Shown: positions 22,690 to 35,541 of the stretch, in pieces
Numbering within the stretch: position 1 is the stretch's first letter
Layout: each line of letters starts with the position of its first letter
DNA from: Dentipellis sp. KUC8613
Lineage: Eukaryota; Basidiomycota; Agaricomycetes; Russulales; Hericiaceae
DNA: 64,000 bases
Direction: 5' to 3'
Assembly (NCBI GenBank): GCA_002286715.1
Contig: NSJX01000001.1
Coordinates: 2,133,898-2,197,897 of the forward strand
Program-made: the position numbers and the translations under genes
The notes under the pieces: model-generated
Database searches by the model: none
What the model was told of the DNA's origin: nothing
Seen by the model: only the letters and a program-made list of their open reading frames with translations

Positions 22690-22697
22690 TATATAAA
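22690..22697 (+). promoter_or_regulatory. TATA-like box of the gene starting at 22793
   Basis: TATATAAA lies about 100 bp upstream of the ATG at 22793 and just beyond the start of the divergent Tnp2-like gene. It makes the ATG at 22793 more likely than the one near 22697, which overlaps the box. Confidence 0.5.
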
Positions 22698-22792
22698 TGA
22701 TGGCTCAGTGCAAGTCGGCGACGACTCCCTATCCCGTCGACCACGTCCATACATTCGACCGACACTCACCCTTTATCTCGTCATCTTATCTC

Positions 22793-23608
22793 ATGTCCAC
22801 GACCAACCGTCCCACTGCGAGTGGTCCAAGTACCAAGAAGCCCAAGCAGCTCTCAAAGAAACAACTTGAAGAAGAGCTGCAGAAAGCTCGAGGTGCGTGC
22901 TTTGAACTCAGTCACCCCGCAGAATTGACAAGCAAATTATACGTGCAGATCAGATGGCGGCTTTGATGGCCACCAACGAAGAGCTTCAACATGTGGTCGC
23001 TGCTGCTGAAGAACGCGATAGCGCCACGGTTGAGATCATCCCGAAGCCACATAAAGCGAGCGGGAGCAACGCACCTGCCTATACACAGCTGGATATCGTC
23101 AATCATATCATCCGTCTCAATGGCGGTGACCCCGACGTCGTCGCAGACGCAAGGAAAGGCAACGCAGTTTATCAGCGCGCGGCCGTGTGTGGTTTCGTCG
23201 CTCCGAATTGGCAGTCATTCACTCACATGTTCTCTTCCAGGATAACATTCACACGATGATACATGGATTCGAAATCGACCCGAAAACCACGTATGTGGCT
23301 ATCCGTGACAGCGAGACTATCAAGACAATGTTAAAGACCGTGAGCGGCTCACCGGATGCTTTTGTAAACGCTAACTACTGACCATTCGTGTCTGTGCTCA
23401 GCTGAACTCACAGGTGCCACTCTTCAAGCAGTTTGAGGATGACTGGGCTGGCCGTGCACTGATCCGCCAATGCTTGAAGAGCCGCCGTGGTTGGATTCAT
23501 CGAAAGCCGAAGCTCCTAGCTGAAGGGAGGATTCGGAAGGTTCGTGCGCGCGGCCCTTTGAAGCTGCGCAAACTCTCAGAGGTTGCTGAGACCGACGCAG
23601 AGGTATAA
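22793..23608 (+). CDS. Unknown protein divergent from the Tnp2-like gene
   Basis: Starts MSTTNRPTASGPSTKKPK, followed by a helical, charged KKQLEEELQKAR segment. Further exons read MAALMATNEELQHVVAAAEE (coiled coil), a middle with LDIVNHIIRLNGGDPD, then IHTMIHGFEIDPKTTYVAIRD, and a last exon with LFKQFEDDWAGRALIRQCLK and a basic RRGWIHRKPK tail. Introns are about 55-65 nt (for example around 22896-22950 and 23186-23240). The FEDDW..R.LI.Q.LK ending is common in Agaricomycete hypothetical proteins of transposon-rich regions, but no function is known to me. The 345-bp head-to-head spacing suggests that the two genes share a promoter region and belong to one element. Confidence 0.6.
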
Positions 23609-24853
23609 GACGATTCTGATCGTATCGTATGCAGCCAGGTTCGTCTACATGGTTCTCTTTTTCCTTATTGGTATTCTGACCCTGGTCTGACGTTTCGTCC
23701 GGCGTGCACTGCTGAACAGCTCAGAACAATGTCAGGCAGAACTACGGAGTCTTCAGACCTCATAGTCTTAGTTTGTTCACATGTACAAGTTTATTCATTG
23801 AATTTGATTCGGATTTTACTATTAAGCAATGTATGAAAGTGAGGGGATTCGTTGCATCTACCGAAGGGGGCAATTTATTGTACATGGATAGAGAGGCAAC
23901 TGGAAGGGACGAAAACAAGGGTGAGACTTCGTCCGAAACAAGATGGACAACCACTCGGCAGATAAAATGGGATGCTTTGTCGGTCGCATTCATAAGACGA
24001 AAGACTGCCATGTGTAGGCCGGCAAGTGTTCGCCTGAAGAAAAACAGGCGAGTACCCGCCTGAACCGCAGCGGGCGATGAGTTGCCGTGCGATAAAAAGA
24101 TGAGCTGTCGTCATCATCTCAAAGGCAGTCAGGTCGGCACTTCCCCGCCCGTTCTAGCCCTGGCAAACTTGCAGGCTAAGCGGCCATTTTGGTGGCACAG
24201 TTCGGCTGATCGCTCGGTCGCTCGTTTTGAACAGCCACGGCCGAGAACAGCCTCTTTGTCGTCCCTTACCCGGCTACCGCCACCACTCACGCAGTTGATT
24301 ATCGCCCTTCCGGTGGGGCGAGAAAGGGTTGATAATCGCCAGCTCGGGCGCGCACAGTGGATGATGTGGCTAAGGTCAAAGGCCCAGGCGCTTAAATGAG
24401 CGCTCGCGGTCCGGCAAATTGCGTCTCCCGTGCCACGTGCCCGACGCGCGTCAATTGACCAGGCGCGTGTGAAGCTCTGCACAAGCAGCACTTTCCGTCT
24501 TTCTAGTGACCTTAGGGCCCGCGCCATTGTATACCGAGCTCGTGAGACCGGGCTGTAGGTTAGTTTATTGAAGTGTCACTTTGGAAACAAACTTATTGAA
24601 TTCAGGAAACTAACAAATTGATCAATCTTCCCCGGACCCTTGACTCAACACGCGCCCTCACTAACTCGCAACGCTTGAGCGAGTGCAAAGCGACCTATTT
24701 GGAAAGATTCTGTGATTTCTTTGCTACTAGGAAGTATAATTGAGACCACTCGTAAATCGAGCGATCCGTGCGTCGTCTCCCCGTTTATCACACCGCTCAC
24801 TGGAAGACGCGATACCCTTGCAGATAATCCCACTCTACAATATATACACTACA
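23609..24853. other. Intergenic, junction of repeat-rich and gene-dense DNA
   Basis: About 1.2 kb. I see no gene, RNA or tandem repeat. The GC content rises across it, and it contains the promoter of the following gene, with an AATATATAC run just before its ATG. Confidence 0.5.
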
Positions 24854-26596
24854 ATGGCATCATCACAAGACACAAAACCCGCAGCTTTCTATCTTACAGC
24901 CCTTCTGGACACCATACCTTTCGAGGAAAATACCTCACAAAACAGCCTCCTCGCTCTCCATCCTTCCCAGAGCCAAACCATCGAATATCTCCTGCGCCTC
25001 GTCACCAACGCACCCTATCCACCCGACGCGACACCATTTGTCTGCGAGAGCTGGCAGAGTTGGCAGTCATCTGCTCAAACTGCCGTTCGCGCCCTTCTGG
25101 ATGGGCCTCATGGATGGAACAATCAGATCCACGGCTCGGAATCCCAGAAACGCAAGCGCGCACCATCCCCCGACGGCTCTGCCAAGAAGGCAAAAGCAGA
25201 CGCAGACTCTAACGGACCTGCTGGATCGACTTCTGGCGCGACGTCACCTGCCGCGGACGATCCGCCCATCATCACTCTACATTCCATCTCCACGTCCGCG
25301 CCTGCTCGTAAAAGGTACGACATCACGCTGCACGCTCATACCCTCCGCCTTGCGAATCCGACCACCCACACTACCGAGACCGTGATGCCATTATCGTCTC
25401 TCGAAAGCCAGGGGCGCGCATTCCTCTTACCCACTCGCGGAAAAGCGAAGAAAGGATGGACCGTAGCAATCGTATCTGCCGACATCCCCGAGCGCGAGGT
25501 CAAAGGCAAAGGCAAATCTGCCGCCGCCGCCGCTGCATCTCCGCCAGCTACCACAGACAAGGAACAATTCCAATTAATATTCAGCATCGATGCCGAGCCC
25601 ACTGCGCCGTTCAGTATAACGACCCACGCGCCGCCCGCGAAGGGCGCTTCCCAGTCGGAGGCGACGCGGCACCCGAAGGGTACGCCGACGCACCCGCTTC
25701 TCCTCGACTTCCTCAGCCACCTTCCCTGCTCGTTGTTGGAGCCGTCGCCGCAGGTGTTCAAGTCGAGCGCCAGCGCAGACGCAATGGGCATCGCGGCGTA
25801 TAAAGGCGCGAAGGAAGAGACACTGTGGTTCTTTAAGGAGGGTGTCTTGAACGAGGGGAAGCGTTGCGAGTTCTGGTCCCTTCAAGATCTGGACATGAGC
25901 TCGGAGGAGGCCGGGGACGCCGTACGGCTGCTGAGCGCGACAGGGCGGACGTGCTCGGTGTTCATCAGGCGCAAGCCGCCGCCCATCGACGTGGATTCGG
26001 ATGAAGACGACCAGGAACCGGGTGAGGAGACCGAGTTTGCGATGATCGATGGGAGGGAGCAGGAGGGCATCCGCGAGTGGGTGCGGAGGTACCGACCTTT
26101 GTTTGGCCGCACGGACAAGAGCAAAGGCAAGGACAAGGCGCCGAATGGCGCGCCGCAGGCGCAGGACGACGGCGACGACACGATGCGTGACTCTGACGAG
26201 GACGACTCGGACTTCGAGGTGTCTGATCAGGGGAGCGGGTTTCCGTCGTCGAGCTCGGATTCGGACTCGGATTCGGAATCTGGCTCGGGCTCCGGTTCGG
26301 GCTCTGGCTCTGGCAGTGAAGAGGGTAGCGGCGACGAGGGCGGTAGCGAGGCGGGGAGTGACGATGGAGAGGGGGAGGAGGGAGGCGAGGGCAGCGGGTC
26401 TGGGCCCGGTTCGGCGGAAGAGGATGAAGAAGGACCACTCGATCCTGCACACCATCCACTCATGCGGCCCGGGGCGATGCCTCGCATGTCAAAATCAGCA
26501 ATGGACGCGGCTGTGGGTATGGTAATGGACGATCTGTTAGGCACGGGCAAATCAGCAGCCCGCGAAGATAGCGAGGAGGATGAATTGGATGAATAA
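24854..26596 (+). CDS. RTT106: Histone chaperone RTT106-like (Rtt106 / FACT-type PH domain)
   Basis: Single-exon gene of 580 aa. The segment with RYDITLHAHTLRLANP, FLLPTRGK and LWFFKEGVLNEGKRCEFWSLQDL, ending in CSVFIRRK and EFAMIDGREQEGIREWVRRY (about residues 150-420), matches the tandem PH-like core of Rtt106, a chaperone of H3-H4 in nucleosome assembly and heterochromatin silencing. The C-terminal 140 residues are an extreme acidic Ser/Gly/Asp/Glu tail, as in histone chaperones. A KRKR...KKAK stretch near residue 100 could be a nuclear signal. I chose the ATG at 24854 (context ACAATGG) over an in-frame upstream one at 24740, which would place an AATATATAC run inside the coding region. Orthology to yeast RTT106 is inferred from fold motifs. 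Confidence 0.8.
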   Translation: MASSQDTKPAAFYLTALLDTIPFEENTSQNSLLALHPSQSQTIEYLLRLVTNAPYPPDATPFVCESWQSWQSSAQTAVRALLDGPHGWNNQIHGSESQKRKRAPSPDGSAKKAKADADSNGPAGSTSGATSPAADDPPIITLHSISTSAPARKRYDITLHAHTLRLANPTTHTTETVMPLSSLESQGRAFLLPTRGKAKKGWTVAIVSADIPEREVKGKGKSAAAAAASPPATTDKEQFQLIFSIDAEPTAPFSITTHAPPAKGASQSEATRHPKGTPTHPLLLDFLSHLPCSLLEPSPQVFKSSASADAMGIAAYKGAKEETLWFFKEGVLNEGKRCEFWSLQDLDMSSEEAGDAVRLLSATGRTCSVFIRRKPPPIDVDSDEDDQEPGEETEFAMIDGREQEGIREWVRRYRPLFGRTDKSKGKDKAPNGAPQAQDDGDDTMRDSDEDDSDFEVSDQGSGFPSSSSDSDSDSESGSGSGSGSGSGSEEGSGDEGGSEAGSDDGEGEEGGEGSGSGPGSAEEDEEGPLDPAHHPLMRPGAMPRMSKSAMDAAVGMVMDDLLGTGKSAAREDSEEDELDE

Positions 26597-28347
26597 TTTC
26601 GACAATAGTATGGTAGGTAAGACAACGTTCTTGCGCACTCCAATTGATTTCGAATGTTTGACATGGATATATCCACAGATGGCTTCATGATACGGCTGCG
26701 TTTTCCTGTAGACTGCCAATGACACAGTACCCGGTTCCGCGGAGATAAAGAGTGGAGACAATGCGTCGCAATCATAGATACCGCTCGCTACAAAGTACAC
26801 CGCGAGCGAAGGGTGAAAAATTGTCAGCGTTTACCCACCAAAAGCCGCCATAATTGCACCAAGACGCCCTTCATAGAACCCTCTTTGTAGAGCTGACGTA
26901 TAGCATAGGCCCCGGCAACGATGCTTCGCGGCCAGGCTTCGGGCAGGTAAGCCGCAGGACCACATGAAGGTGTCAAGTTCGAAAATGCTCCTGGCTGATA
27001 GATTTCGAGACGTTCGTTGCACGCCGCGTGGGTCGCACGTATCTTTCGAAGTCACTGGAAGTGGGCCTGCCAGGTCTCTTTTGTGGGCCACACGAGTCCG
27101 AAGTCTGTGCTTCCCCGTCACCTGTCAGAAAACGGGGTCTGCAACAAGGACACTTGGCAAAACGGCACCGTTGGAGATGCCGAAGCAAACATATCGTACC
27201 AATGAAGCTCACCGAGGAGTGACCTTTGAATAGTAACGGCAGAACATCGTGGAAGCGACGGAAAGTGTGGAGCTGAACGACATTCGTTATCGTGTGACGG
27301 AGCTTTTTGTGAAGAATTTTCGTGACAACTTCGTGACAGGCAACAACTGCGGTACTTGAGAACTGCGACTACAGATGGGTTGATTATACTGTACTGGCTG
27401 TCCATGGCTGGTCCTGAGGCTAGGAGCGAAAAGGGCTGAGGATGACTTCGAATTCATGACGAGATAATAATACAACCCATGATAGAGTATGACGAATGAC
27501 GGAGCGCTGGGCTCGGTGACAGATCGCGACTGTTTGGGACTCAATGGAAAACACGCGGGTGGCGTATCAACGAGAGTTCCGGACATGAACGGTATGGCGG
27601 CTATGCGCACCGCCTGTTATCGAGGCGCGTATGTCAGAAGCCATGTATGCACGACGTGTGGATACATCGGCATTATGAGAGCAACACGTATGCGTGCTTG
27701 GCAGAGATAAGTCGTTGAATGTAGTGTCTGCGCGCTTACCAAGAAGACGGAAGTGCGCTGTCGCGCACGTCTAGTTGCTGAGATCCGCACAAAAAGGTAT
27801 CTCCACGAAGGAAGCATCGAGATACTTCAAATCAGGTAAAGCCTGGCCTCATAACTGCGGTAGTCCAGGGGGTATTCTAGAACTTGTTGAATATAGTAAT
27901 TTAAGGACAGAATGGCGCACACTTACGTGAAGGCGTAAGAATCCAGGTATACGCTTGAGGAATGGCTTACAGGTTTGGAATCTTATGACTTGACTGAAAG
28001 CTTGTTGCTAGCATTACTTTCAGCGCTACACATATTGCTAGACCATTGTTAGTGTTGAAAATACCGCCGCTAGTGGAGAAATTTTGAGTTCAAAAGAGTC
28101 GCTTCTAGAGGGAAAAGGCGTACCCCAAAACCTTGTACTCTTGTGACTTTGAAGCCATACCGTTTGTGCAAGTACTTGATGTGCATAACCCTGGCGGTGA
28201 TGTTGAATTTGCCAATGCCGCGAGTTCCGGCGGGAAAGGCGTTGCTTCGGCAACTACCGCCGGCAGCACGCCTGGTTAGGGTTGCTTTCGGTGTGGCTGG
28301 AAAATCTCGTCTACCGTCCTCTCAGCGTAATTGCTTTCACTAAAACT
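26597..28347. other. Intergenic region
   Basis: About 1.75 kb. No gene, tRNA or repeat is supported. Small overlapping open frames here have no protein-like features. Confidence 0.45.
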
Positions 28348-29579
<1,232 letters not shown>

Positions 29580-31547
29580 TTCCAGGCGAAGTCTCCGACG
29601 GCTTACCACTCATTGTTCCTATACTTATGCATTCCCTCCTGGTGATCGTCCGTCATTTGTTTTTGCTTCATCGCTGCATCCATGCATCCAAAATTATCTG
29701 CAGTTGTCAAACTGGTTTCTATCTCGTCAGTCGCTTGGCTTGGTTAAAGAGAGTTCTCTACATCGCTAAGGACCGAGAGAACCGAATCCTCATAACTCCT
29801 TAAGGTGCGTATCATCGCTGATGCACTGCCCCATTTTTCTCTCCAGGTTATGCCGATGTAGTGCCTAGGCCCGCCAGATCCCCGTACAGTGCAGCTGGCT
29901 ATCCCGCGCGGTTTGAGCCACTCTATGTCACTAGAGCATCATCAGGTACCGGGCTCTTCATCGCAAGTTTATACCAAGCATGACCAATCTTTCGGGCTGC
30001 AGTGTAACACGCGTCAAGCCCTTCCGAGGAATTGATCTCCAAAACGAAGTGTCAGTTGATGGAACTCAGATTACTGTGAGCTCGTCTCCTAGGGCCCAGA
30101 TCTTCGCGCGCAACTGATATGACTGGGCGGGCGCCCCGGTGTGAATCGCGCCTTGCAGAGTTCGGGAATAGATCGCAGGGGCGCCGATGGGCAATATCTA
30201 TAGCTCTGGTTCCGTGGGCTTTGTGCATTTTCGACAACAGCGACCGAGGCGCCCTGAAACCTGTGTCAGGAATGGACGACAATGGGTATCTCATTTATCT
30301 GTTCAGATTTTGTAGACATCTTTTTTACAATAGCGTTCCCGTTACCGGATCTGGTCTGCAGAGACCTTAGTCAATCCCAGCAAATTGATCGGATTTGAGG
30401 CATGGTCGACCTGTGGTTTCTCTCATCGACCCCCGATGATACCAGAGATGCCCAGTCTGATGTGTCCAACGTTCGGGATGTGCCTCTGTCACCGTCGGCA
30501 TCGCGCCAACCGAGCTCATTTGACCTGCAGATGTTCGCGTGGAGATCCGAACCCAAGGTATGATCCATGGACTTGATGCATGGTTGTGGGGCTGATAACT
30601 CAACAGGGAACCTGCGTTTTCATCTAAATCGACAGAAGAATCGACGATATCATGTTCGGCGTTACCAGGAGCAGCAGCTCCAATTCAGTCAGGATGTGCA
30701 CGCTTCTGTTGGAGCCACACTGCTGCCTGCTAGGCACCGCTATACGTACCCTTGCACGAATCCTCCGAGCACTGTATCTATCGATCCGAGTGGTGGGTAA
30801 GTCGCCTCTGGTAGTAGGACAAGTTCATCGTATTATGTAATTTATCCGTCAGATACGCACCTGTCAGTCACAACGGCCAAGTGCTCCTGCCACCCACCGC
30901 ATCTTGTTTGGGATGCGTTTCGGACCGCCGCCCTGTGTCCTAAACTCTTAATAAGGTGCGCAGTAGCTTATGTTAATATCGGCCAAAGAGACATAACTGC
31001 ATCGCACCGTCCTGGTGAGCTCGGCGCCGGCTGATATCCTTCTTACCCAATGCAATTCTGACCAGCGCTATAGAATACACATGCATCGGCATGCACCTTC
31101 AGTACGTCAATTGACTGGGTGTCAGCGTGCCTGGCTCCAAGAGTTACCTCTGGACCGCAATATGAAGACACTAAAAGCTCCGCTCGTGGAAGCATGAACC
31201 GGAACCGATCAGCGCCTCCGTTCGCATGTACGAAACCTAGCTCGTTCGGGAGTGACACCCCGAGATGTCACACACCTCCTTGTCAACGGGACAACCTGCC
31301 CAACAGCATTATCCAAGACCGGCTCTATCGCTTCGATGCATCCAATACGGACTGAAAGCATTGATACCCCCTGACACGAATGCTACAGAGCCACCCTCCT
31401 GAACATATAAATGACACGCCCGTCCTTCTCCCCGTCCCCCATCCCACCCACCTCTCCTCCCTTTTTCACCTATTTTCGTTTTCGGGCCTATTTTCTCCAT
31501 CAGATAACACCTGATTTTTATTCACGTCTCCCTCTTTGCCCTCCAAT
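29580..31547. other. Intergenic region
   Basis: About 2 kb. I recognise no gene, RNA or repeat. Its base composition is mixed. The last 140 bp are pyrimidine-rich and hold the promoter of the UbiA gene. Confidence 0.45.
31406..31412 (+). promoter_or_regulatory. TATA-like box upstream of the UbiA gene
   Basis: TATAAAT lies about 136 bp before the ATG at 31548, followed by a C/T-rich stretch typical of fungal core promoters. Confidence 0.45.
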
Positions 31548-32864
31548 ATGTCGTCCGAAAAAGCACCCCTCATCAACACCGTCGCACAAAAGAAGAAACT
31601 TCCTTTCCCCTATGGCCTTTTCCCGGCATCTCTTCGTCCCTACGCCGAGCTTATGCGTCTGCACAGGGTATGCTTGGCTATGTTCTCTGCGGTTGTTACT
31701 GTTGTCTAATAGTTTGTTCCTGCAGCCCTCCGGCACCATTATGATTTTCTGGCCATATGGTATGTCTTACTCTGAGTCGCGTCTTCACTGTGCTGTTTAT
31801 TCAATGTTTTTCCTATAGCATTTGGCGCTACGATGGCTGCCTACCAGCAGAGTTTCCCCCTCAAGCAATACTGGTTGGAACTCGGAAAATTCCTCATTGC
31901 GGCTTTCTTCGTCCGCAGCGCAGGCTGCACCATCAATGACATTGCCGACCGGGAGTTCGATGCCGGAGTTGGTGGGTGCTTCATTATATGATTGATCTTC
32001 GCACCGTCTCTTACAGCATCATCAGAGAGGACCAAGGGCCGACCACTGGCTAGTGGCCGTGTGTCCGTATTCTCGGCGTATGTCTTCTGCATCCTTCAGT
32101 GGATCGCTGCGATCTTCGTTTTCCTGCCCTACAACTCCATCACGTAGGTATATCTCATATACTATATGAAGATCATCGCTGACATATTGTTCATCAGCCT
32201 TTGGGCCGCTGTGCTCCAAGCCATCCCCATGTCCACTGCTTACCCCTACATGAAGCGCATCACCTACTGGCCCCAAGCCTGGTTGGGCCTTACTATGTCC
32301 ATGGGCATCTTTATCGGCTGGGTCGCAATTGCTGAACAGCCGAACTGGATCCTCCTCGGATCCTTCATGTTCGGATTTGTTGCATGGACATTGCACTTCG
32401 GTACGCATCACCATTCCTGATCATCGTGGAGGTTAACCTAAACCGCTTAACTTTAGACACGATTTATGCTTGCCAGGACCGCAAGGATGACATCAAGGTC
32501 GGAGTCAAGTCGACAGCTGTCATCCTTGGGGACTACGTGATTCCCTTTGCGATGGCATGCACTACCGTGTTCGTCGGGCTTCTGGCATACGCCGGAATGC
32601 TGAACGAGCAGACCAACATCTACTACTTCATCACCGTCGCGGGAACTGCCTTGCACTTTGCATGGCAGCTCGTCACGGTCGACCTTGACGACGGCGATAG
32701 CTGTGCTCGTAAGTTCTTCCCACTGCAGTCGACGTCTTCCATCTAACTCATTCATGCTTGCAGTTAACTTCACCCGTAACGGCCAGCTCGGCTGGGTCCT
32801 GTGGGGTGGCATGCTGGTGGACTACCTCGTGAAGATCGGCTATGTTCGCATCGGGGAATTTTAG
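31548..32864 (+). CDS. UbiA-family prenyltransferase (COQ2-like)
   Basis: Seven exons (31548-31667, 31726-31759, 31819-31971, 32026-32143, 32198-32400, 32457-32708, 32764-32864) sum to 327 codons. It is an integral membrane prenyltransferase: the first Asp-rich motif is NDIADREFD, followed by RTKGRPLASG, and the second is DTIYACQDRKDD. PYMKRITYWPQAWLG and about eight hydrophobic helices match COQ2-type 4-hydroxybenzoate polyprenyltransferases of ubiquinone synthesis. There is no evident mitochondrial presequence: it begins MSSEKAPLINTVAQKKK and moves straight to the core. At 326 aa it is also short, so a role in secondary-metabolite (meroterpenoid) prenylation is an alternative. No biosynthetic cluster surrounds it. 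Confidence 0.9.
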
Positions 32865-33291
32865 ATTGAGGCTTGGCTTTGACGTCTTCTATCGGCATTC
32901 AGAGTATGCACAGCTCTTCGCTTCGGCGCACTATTGGTTTCCTCCGTTGTCGGAGCAGCCGGGAACCGGATACTCCCCGCTTCACATTAATCTATTTCGT
33001 ATCTCTTGTGCATACTTAATTCCATCATTTGTATTCGTACTGCATGGACAGTAGCAACTTATAAATATATGATGTCAAAACACGGGCCCTTGCGTGCTCC
33101 ATTCATGCATACGTCTCTACCAATATTTGATTTTACTTTCAGCATGAGGTGAAAGGAGGAAGTGAAGCCTTCCAAATTTGGCAGCGGTACTTACCTTGTT
33201 GGCGCGTCTCCTGGTGCAGCCGCGACGCCCGCAGCTCCCCGACGCGAAGTCCTTCGACTTCAAGATACTTACTTCATCCTAAGCGTGCAAT
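32865..33291. other. Intergenic region
   Basis: About 430 bp holding the 3' UTR of the UbiA gene and the promoter of the eIF2D gene. No further feature is seen. Confidence 0.5.
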
Positions 33292-35541
33292 ATGTTCAAG
33301 AAACCGCTGAGCAACACAAAAACTTCTGGTATGGACATCAATTTCATGTTGACTGCCAATCTCATACGCTAGCTTGAAGCGCCTCTTCGCGGCTCGGAGA
33401 GACGGAAGCTAAGACAGAGAGTGCAGCAGGCGTATGGCCTCGATGCGGAAGAACTGCCTCTTCTAGTCCCCGAGGGATTGCTCGTGATGAAGTTCTCGAC
33501 ACATCATAACGAACCTGGGGTAAGTGGCTTTATACCTTTTCGACGATTGCGACGCGACGCCCATGGCTAGCTGCTTTACTTTTCTGCAGAAGGCAATCCC
33601 CTGTGGTTCTCAATAGGCAAGAACGCCAACGATTCGGAGCTCATTCCGACTGGTACGCTTATATGAAGCGTTCGACGACATCGAACTTTGCTGACTTCGT
33701 TAGAGCGCAGTGTATACACTGTGGAAGCGCCCGATGCTCCTGCCATGTCTCACCACACCATCGCCCGTCATCCCTGTTCTCGTAGGTGGTGCAGATCTAA
33801 TGGTTCCGGGAGGTGCGTGAGTCTTCAATGAATTTCTGCGGCCACCTGACACATCGGGTTTCAGTCGTACAATGCGTCGGCAAGCCCAACCCGGGGACAT
33901 TGGTGTGCGTATCGGAGTATGAGCGAGGATTCATTGGGCCCGGACTTGCTGTTGGGCACATGGCGGTTGACCCCACGAAGCTTTTGAGTGGGCAGATAAA
34001 CAAAGGGAAGGCAGTGGTGATCCTCCATACGTGGAAAGATAGCTTGTGGGAGCTGGGTAGCAAGATCGACCCTCCGCCTCCAGAGCCGTTCGGAGCATCA
34101 CCCCAAAAGGAAGAGGAGGCGGGGACTGCAGAGAACAATGCTCCAGTGTCAACGCCACCTCAATCGGACGGGCAGGGTGAAGGGCAGGCCAACACTGGAG
34201 AGCTAGCACAGAATGGCCAGCAGGCTGAGGCCTCTGTCTCCGAGGCATCCCAGGCGTTCGCGGAGCCGAAGGAAGACAAAGATGAATCTTCAGGAGAGGA
34301 AGAGAAACTGACGCCTGAAGGTAGAATCTATTTGCATTATTATTCAAAATGTAGCTAACATAGCTGCAGAGGTCTCCGCCGTCTTGCGTACTTCACTCCT
34401 TCAAGCCCTGAAAACATCATTAGCGTCTCTCCCTACTTCTTCATTTCCTATGCAAGCCACGACTTTCTACACTTCTCACATCCTCCCTGCCCGCCCAGCG
34501 TCTCAGACTGGTCCGACACCTGTTGACATCAAACATTCGGCGTTCAAGTCGCTGACAGCATTCCTGAAGCAGTCCGAGAAGCAGGGTTTGATTAAGCTGA
34601 AGGATTCGAAACCAGACGTGGCGATCGCGGCTGTTTATCCGACACACGCGGACGTCGCCGCACATGTGTCTCATCGAACAGTCGGGGAGATAGACGACAA
34701 GAAGCGAAAGGATAAGGAGCGCGCTGATAGGAGGGAGCTCGCAGCGGAAGCCAGGGATCGCAGTTTGAGCGTCGTAGAACTGTGGAAACCGCACCAAACA
34801 TCTGTCAAGTTATTCCAAGATGTTCAGATGGAGTACGTTTCAGCGCCTCCACCGCCGCGTGTGTGCTGATCTCCGTGTCCAGCACATCGGCACTTTACAC
34901 CGCGTCCGAAGTGCGAGCGGCGCTAAACAACTACATTGCAACGCACAACTTGATCAACCCCACAGACCAGCGCCTAATCAATGTTGCCTCAGATGACATC
35001 CTCAGCGCTGCTACATCGAACAAGACCAAGCCTCCGCTCGTGTCAGCCACTCGAGAGGAGCTTACAATAGCCCTGTGTGAACGCATGCAGCCTTGGCATC
35101 GCGTTCAGATGGGGAAGAGTGACCCTGTCACCAAGTGAGCTCTCTTCGCGAACACACAGACACGCCTATATCAAACCTGATTCGTTCGCAGGAAAGGCCA
35201 GCTTCATCCGATTTCTGTTGTAGTGAAGATCAGACAGGGCAGGAAAGCTTGTACGCTCATCACCGGTTTCGAGCCATTCTTGCTCTCCCCCACGACCATC
35301 GCGGATGCTCTCCGAGCTCGATGTGCCTCGTCCACGGCAGGTATGAGTACCCTTTCTCATATGACCCCATAACTGATGCCGATCGTTAGTATCACCGCTT
35401 CCTGGACGCGGGGGCGGGGAGGAGATCATGGTCCAGGGGAAGCAACTCAAAATTGTTGCCGATTTCCTCACGGGAGAGCTTGGCGTGCCGAAGAAGTGGA
35501 TTGAGGTCGCAGACTTGTCGGACGCGAAGAAGAAAAAGTAG
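33292..35541 (+). CDS. TMA64: Eukaryotic translation initiation factor 2D (ligatin / TMA64)
   Basis: The gene starts MFKKPLSNTKTS and the second exon continues APLRGSERRKLRQRV, the characteristic eIF2D N-terminus. A PUA-like region follows (LVGGADLMVPG, VQCVGKPNPGTLVCVSEYERGFIGPGLAVGHM). Next is a low-complexity acidic linker, a winged-helix/SWIB-like part (TSALYTASEVRAALNNYIATHNL), and a C-terminal SUI1 domain (ISVVVKIRQGRKACTLITGFEPF ... VQGKQLKIVADFLTGELGVPKKWIEV). eIF2D binds the 40S subunit and can deliver tRNA without GTP and recycle post-termination ribosomes. About nine exons with introns of 50-65 nt are needed. The final junction near 35341-35390 restores the SUI1 frame. Domain order and size are normal for the family. 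Confidence 0.93.

Noticed and set aside
25574..26455. 293-residue open frame antisense to the RTT106-like gene
   Set aside because: Arg-rich shadow caused by the acidic, GC-rich coding tail on the plus strand.
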